Of a stretch of DNA of 27,311 nt, positions 25,898-27,311 are shown piece after piece (position 1 is the stretch's first letter; each line of letters starts with the position of its first letter). The stretch is from Zoogloea sp. (GTDB lineage: Bacteria > Pseudomonadota > Gammaproteobacteria > Burkholderiales > Rhodocyclaceae): positions 1 through 27,311 of the forward strand of contig JAEUNV010000229.1 of the NCBI GenBank assembly GCA_016790385.1, written 5' to 3'. Under the pieces are notes generated by a model. It worked only from the letters and a program-made list of their open reading frames with translations, had not been told where the DNA came from and did no database searches. A program made the position numbers and the translations under genes.

Positions 25898-25924
25898 ACA
25901 GCTCGGTAGTCCGCCCGCGCCCCA

Positions 25925-26362
25925 ATGGCAGCCGTCAAGAAAATAGTCCTGATCGAGTTCACGCCGGCCCAGATGTTCGATCTGGTGGATCGTTGCGAGG
26001 ATTACCCCAAGTTTCTGCCCTGGTGTGGCGGCAGCGAGGTGCATTCCCGCGATGAAGCGATCACCCGGGCCACCCTTCACATCAACTACCACGGCATCAA
26101 GTCCCACTTCAGCACGGAGAACGACAAGGATTACCCGAGGCACATGCATATCCGTCTGACCGACGGGCCTTTCACCCACCTTGACGGCAGTTGGGATTTC
26201 ACTCCGCTCGGGGATGCGGCCTGCAAGGTGGAGTTCAACCTGCACTACGAGTTTTCCAGTCGCCTCATCGAAAAGGCGGTCGGCCCGGTGTTCAGTCATA
26301 TCGCCAATACCTTCGTCGATTCCTTCGTCAAGCGCGCCGCGCAGATCTACAGCAAGGGCTGA
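25925..26362 (+). CDS. ratA: RatA / COQ10-like START-domain protein
   Basis: This 145-residue protein belongs to the RatA (YfjG) group of START/polyketide-cyclase folds. Family features are [20 protein letters not shown] near the N-terminus, the central [16 protein letters not shown], and [17 protein letters not shown] leading into the C-terminal helix. In E. coli RatA was described as a toxin that blocks ribosomal subunit association. Homologues in the COQ10 family bind ubiquinone and support respiration, which is the more general role. ratB starts one base after its stop, a conserved pairing. No good Shine-Dalgarno sequence precedes the ATG. Confidence 0.93.
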   Translation: MAAVKKIVLIEFTPAQMFDLVDRCEDYPKFLPWCGGSEVHSRDEAITRATLHINYHGIKSHFSTENDKDYPRHMHIRLTDGPFTHLDGSWDFTPLGDAACKVEFNLHYEFSSRLIEKAVGPVFSHIANTFVDSFVKRAAQIYSKG

Positions 26363-26363
26363 A

Positions 26364-26693
26364 ATGAGCGAATCAATCAATGTGGCTGTCTGCTACGCCC
26401 TGCGGGACCATCAGGAGATCGTGCATCTGCGCCTGCCCGAAGGCAGTACCGTGCAGCGTGCCGTCGAGGCCTCGGGTCTTCTGCAGAAACACCCGGAAAT
26501 CGATCTTGCCAAGGGCAACAAGCTTGGCATCTTCGCCAAGCTGGTGAAGGCCGATGCGGTGCTCCGTGACAAGGACCGGATTGAGATCTATCGGCCACTG
26601 ATCGCTGACCCCAAGGAGGTCAGGCGCAAACGGGCCGAAGAAGGCAAGGTGATGAAGAAGGGGGGCGGGCCGGCAGAGGAGGCCGCGGGCTGA
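26364..26693 (+). CDS. ratB: RnfH/RatB family ubiquitin-like protein
   Basis: This 109-residue protein of the RnfH (UPF0125) family has a beta-grasp pattern: INVAVCYALRDHQEIVHLRL, then GSTVQRAVEASGLL, and the late RIEIYRPLIADPKEVRRKRA signature. The last 25 residues are a charged tail. It begins one base after ratA, so the two are translationally linked. The partner and reaction are unknown; the antitoxin label often given to RatB rests on position and is weakly supported. The frame is open upstream inside ratA, but the ATG at 26364 begins the conserved domain. Confidence 0.92.
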   Translation: MSESINVAVCYALRDHQEIVHLRLPEGSTVQRAVEASGLLQKHPEIDLAKGNKLGIFAKLVKADAVLRDKDRIEIYRPLIADPKEVRRKRAEEGKVMKKGGGPAEEAAG

Positions 26694-26702
26694 AGCCGCA
26701 GC

Positions 26703-27164
26703 CTATTTGCAGTTTCGCTCCAGGGTGGCGCGGGTGTGCTCCGCTTCGGCGGCGCGTTCGTCGTCGTCCATCATGATGACTTCACCCGCGTCGTTGTAGC
26801 GACCCATGCGCTGGCCACCGGTCACGCCAGCCAGATAGCGGCGCAGGTCTGCACATTCCTTCTGCTTGCGTTCATCTTCCGCCTTGTCCTTGCGCGCCTT
26901 GTCTTCGGCCTCGGCGGCCTCGGCCCGACGGCGGCGAAAAGCCTGTTCCTTCTCGGCAAAGCTTTCGGTGATCACGGGGCGTCCGTTATTTTGGGTGGCC
27001 GCGGGCGCCAGGGGGGCTTGCCGGATGGTCCGCGTCTTGGCGTCGGCGGGCGGCATGTCGGAATAATGGACCTGGCCGTTGGCGTCTTTCCAGCTATAGA
27101 TGCTCTGTGCGGCAGACAGGGAAGTCGTGCAGGCTAGCAGCACGGGGAGCAATCTGTGGAACAT
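26703..27164 (-). CDS. DUF4124 exported protein
   Basis: This is 153 residues from the ATG at 27164, which has GGAG eight bases before it. A short signal peptide (about 1-19, ending SAAQS) precedes the DUF4124 core SIYSWKDANGQVHYSDMPP. A long charged, probably coiled-coil region (about 68-110) and a C-terminal part with Cys104 and Cys152 that could form a disulfide complete it. LLAC at 9-12 resembles a lipobox, but the hydrophobic stretch before it is very short, so ordinary signal cleavage seems more likely. DUF4124 is a periplasmic domain of unknown function found beside guaB in related genomes. The frame is open back to 27302 over the guaB start and promoter; that extension is rejected. 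Confidence 0.88.
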   Translation of the reverse strand: MFHRLLPVLLACTTSLSAAQSIYSWKDANGQVHYSDMPPADAKTRTIRQAPLAPAATQNNGRPVITESFAEKEQAFRRRRAEAAEAEDKARKDKAEDERKQKECADLRRYLAGVTGGQRMGRYNDAGEVIMMDDDERAAEAEHTRATLERNCK

Positions 27165-27189
27165 TGGGGACTCCGTCAGGACAAAGCTT

Positions 27190-27218
27190 TTGCCGGTCGG
27201 CGGCAAGCTACGTATAAT
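27190..27218 (+). promoter_or_regulatory. guaB sigma-70 promoter
   Basis: TTGCCG (27190-27195) and a perfect TATAAT (27213-27218) are separated by the optimal 17 bases, predicting a start near 27225. AAGGGA follows as the ribosome binding site, about eight bases before the guaB ATG. It is the best -35/-10 pair in the window. Confidence 0.8.
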
Positions 27219-27245
27219 ACGGATTTGATTCAAGGGATTAAAGCC

Positions 27246-27311
27246 ATGCGAGTGATTCAGAAGGCGCTGACGTTCGATGACGTCCTTCTCATCCCCGCCC
27301 ATTCGAGCGTT
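27246..27311 (+). CDS. guaB: IMP dehydrogenase, N-terminus only (runs off window)
   Basis: The 22 visible codons read MRVIQKALTFDDVLLIPAHS then SV, the highly conserved start of bacterial IMP dehydrogenase (ALTFDDVLL-P-S). The enzyme oxidises IMP to XMP with NAD+, the committed step of guanine nucleotide synthesis. The rest lies beyond the right edge. A strong promoter and Shine-Dalgarno sequence precede it. Confidence 0.95.
   Translation, partial: MRVIQKALTFDDVLLIPAHSSV

Noticed and set aside
25925..26693. RatA-RatB as a classic toxin-antitoxin module
   Set aside because: Gene order, length and family place them as conserved housekeeping COQ10-like and RnfH proteins; the toxin-antitoxin label is not supported by anything in this sequence.

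Overview
The window is GC-rich chromosomal DNA. Its gene content suggests a facultative or denitrifying betaproteobacterium of the Rhodocyclales/Zoogloeaceae type. The reasons are the smpB - ratA - ratB(rnfH) - DUF4124 - guaB order, a 'SpecificRecomb' membrane protein largely confined to betaproteobacteria, and an fnr/hemN/copper-ATPase block. The genus is inference; no rRNA or marker gene is present to settle it. Genes are tightly packed, no gap between genes exceeds 190 bases, and there is no insertion sequence, tRNA, rRNA or CRISPR array.

Region 1 (1-8365, minus strand) is a surface-protein operon of three genes: a TolC-type outer membrane factor, a short periplasmic adaptor, and a giant repetitive protein that runs off the left edge after 2000 visible residues. 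The giant protein starts with an LEPR-type motif instead of a signal peptide. It continues with a DUF4347 domain and then long stretches of Ig-like modules. Exactly one cysteine occurs in the visible 2000 residues, at the position expected for a clan-CD (caspase-like) catalytic cysteine.

Region 2 (8554-12635, plus) holds the 'recombinase' membrane protein and then a closely spaced pair: a small soluble chemoreceptor-tip-like protein and an ODP-type diiron metallo-beta-lactamase-fold protein. A SirB-family membrane protein follows. In other phyla, sensor-less cytoplasmic chemoreceptors are genetically paired with ODP oxygen/iron sensors, so this two-gene unit is the most likely little-described system in the window.

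Region 3 (12645-18340) is an oxygen and copper block: a [4Fe-4S] FNR regulator, divergent hemN with an FNR box in the shared intergenic region, a TauE/SafE-DsbD_2 type membrane protein, a CopA copper ATPase with two metal-binding domains, and a CopZ-like chaperone. Together these fit haem and copper supply for low-oxygen respiration.

Region 4 (18430-27311) is mostly housekeeping: inorganic pyrophosphatase; a convergent HI0933/YhiN flavoprotein; a DUF748 AsmA-like envelope protein; a pterin carbinolamine dehydratase; an unrecognised TPR-like protein; smpB divergent from ratA-ratB; a DUF4124 exported protein; and the first 22 codons of guaB. Several gene ends carry strong GC hairpins, three of them sharing the same seven-base-pair stem.
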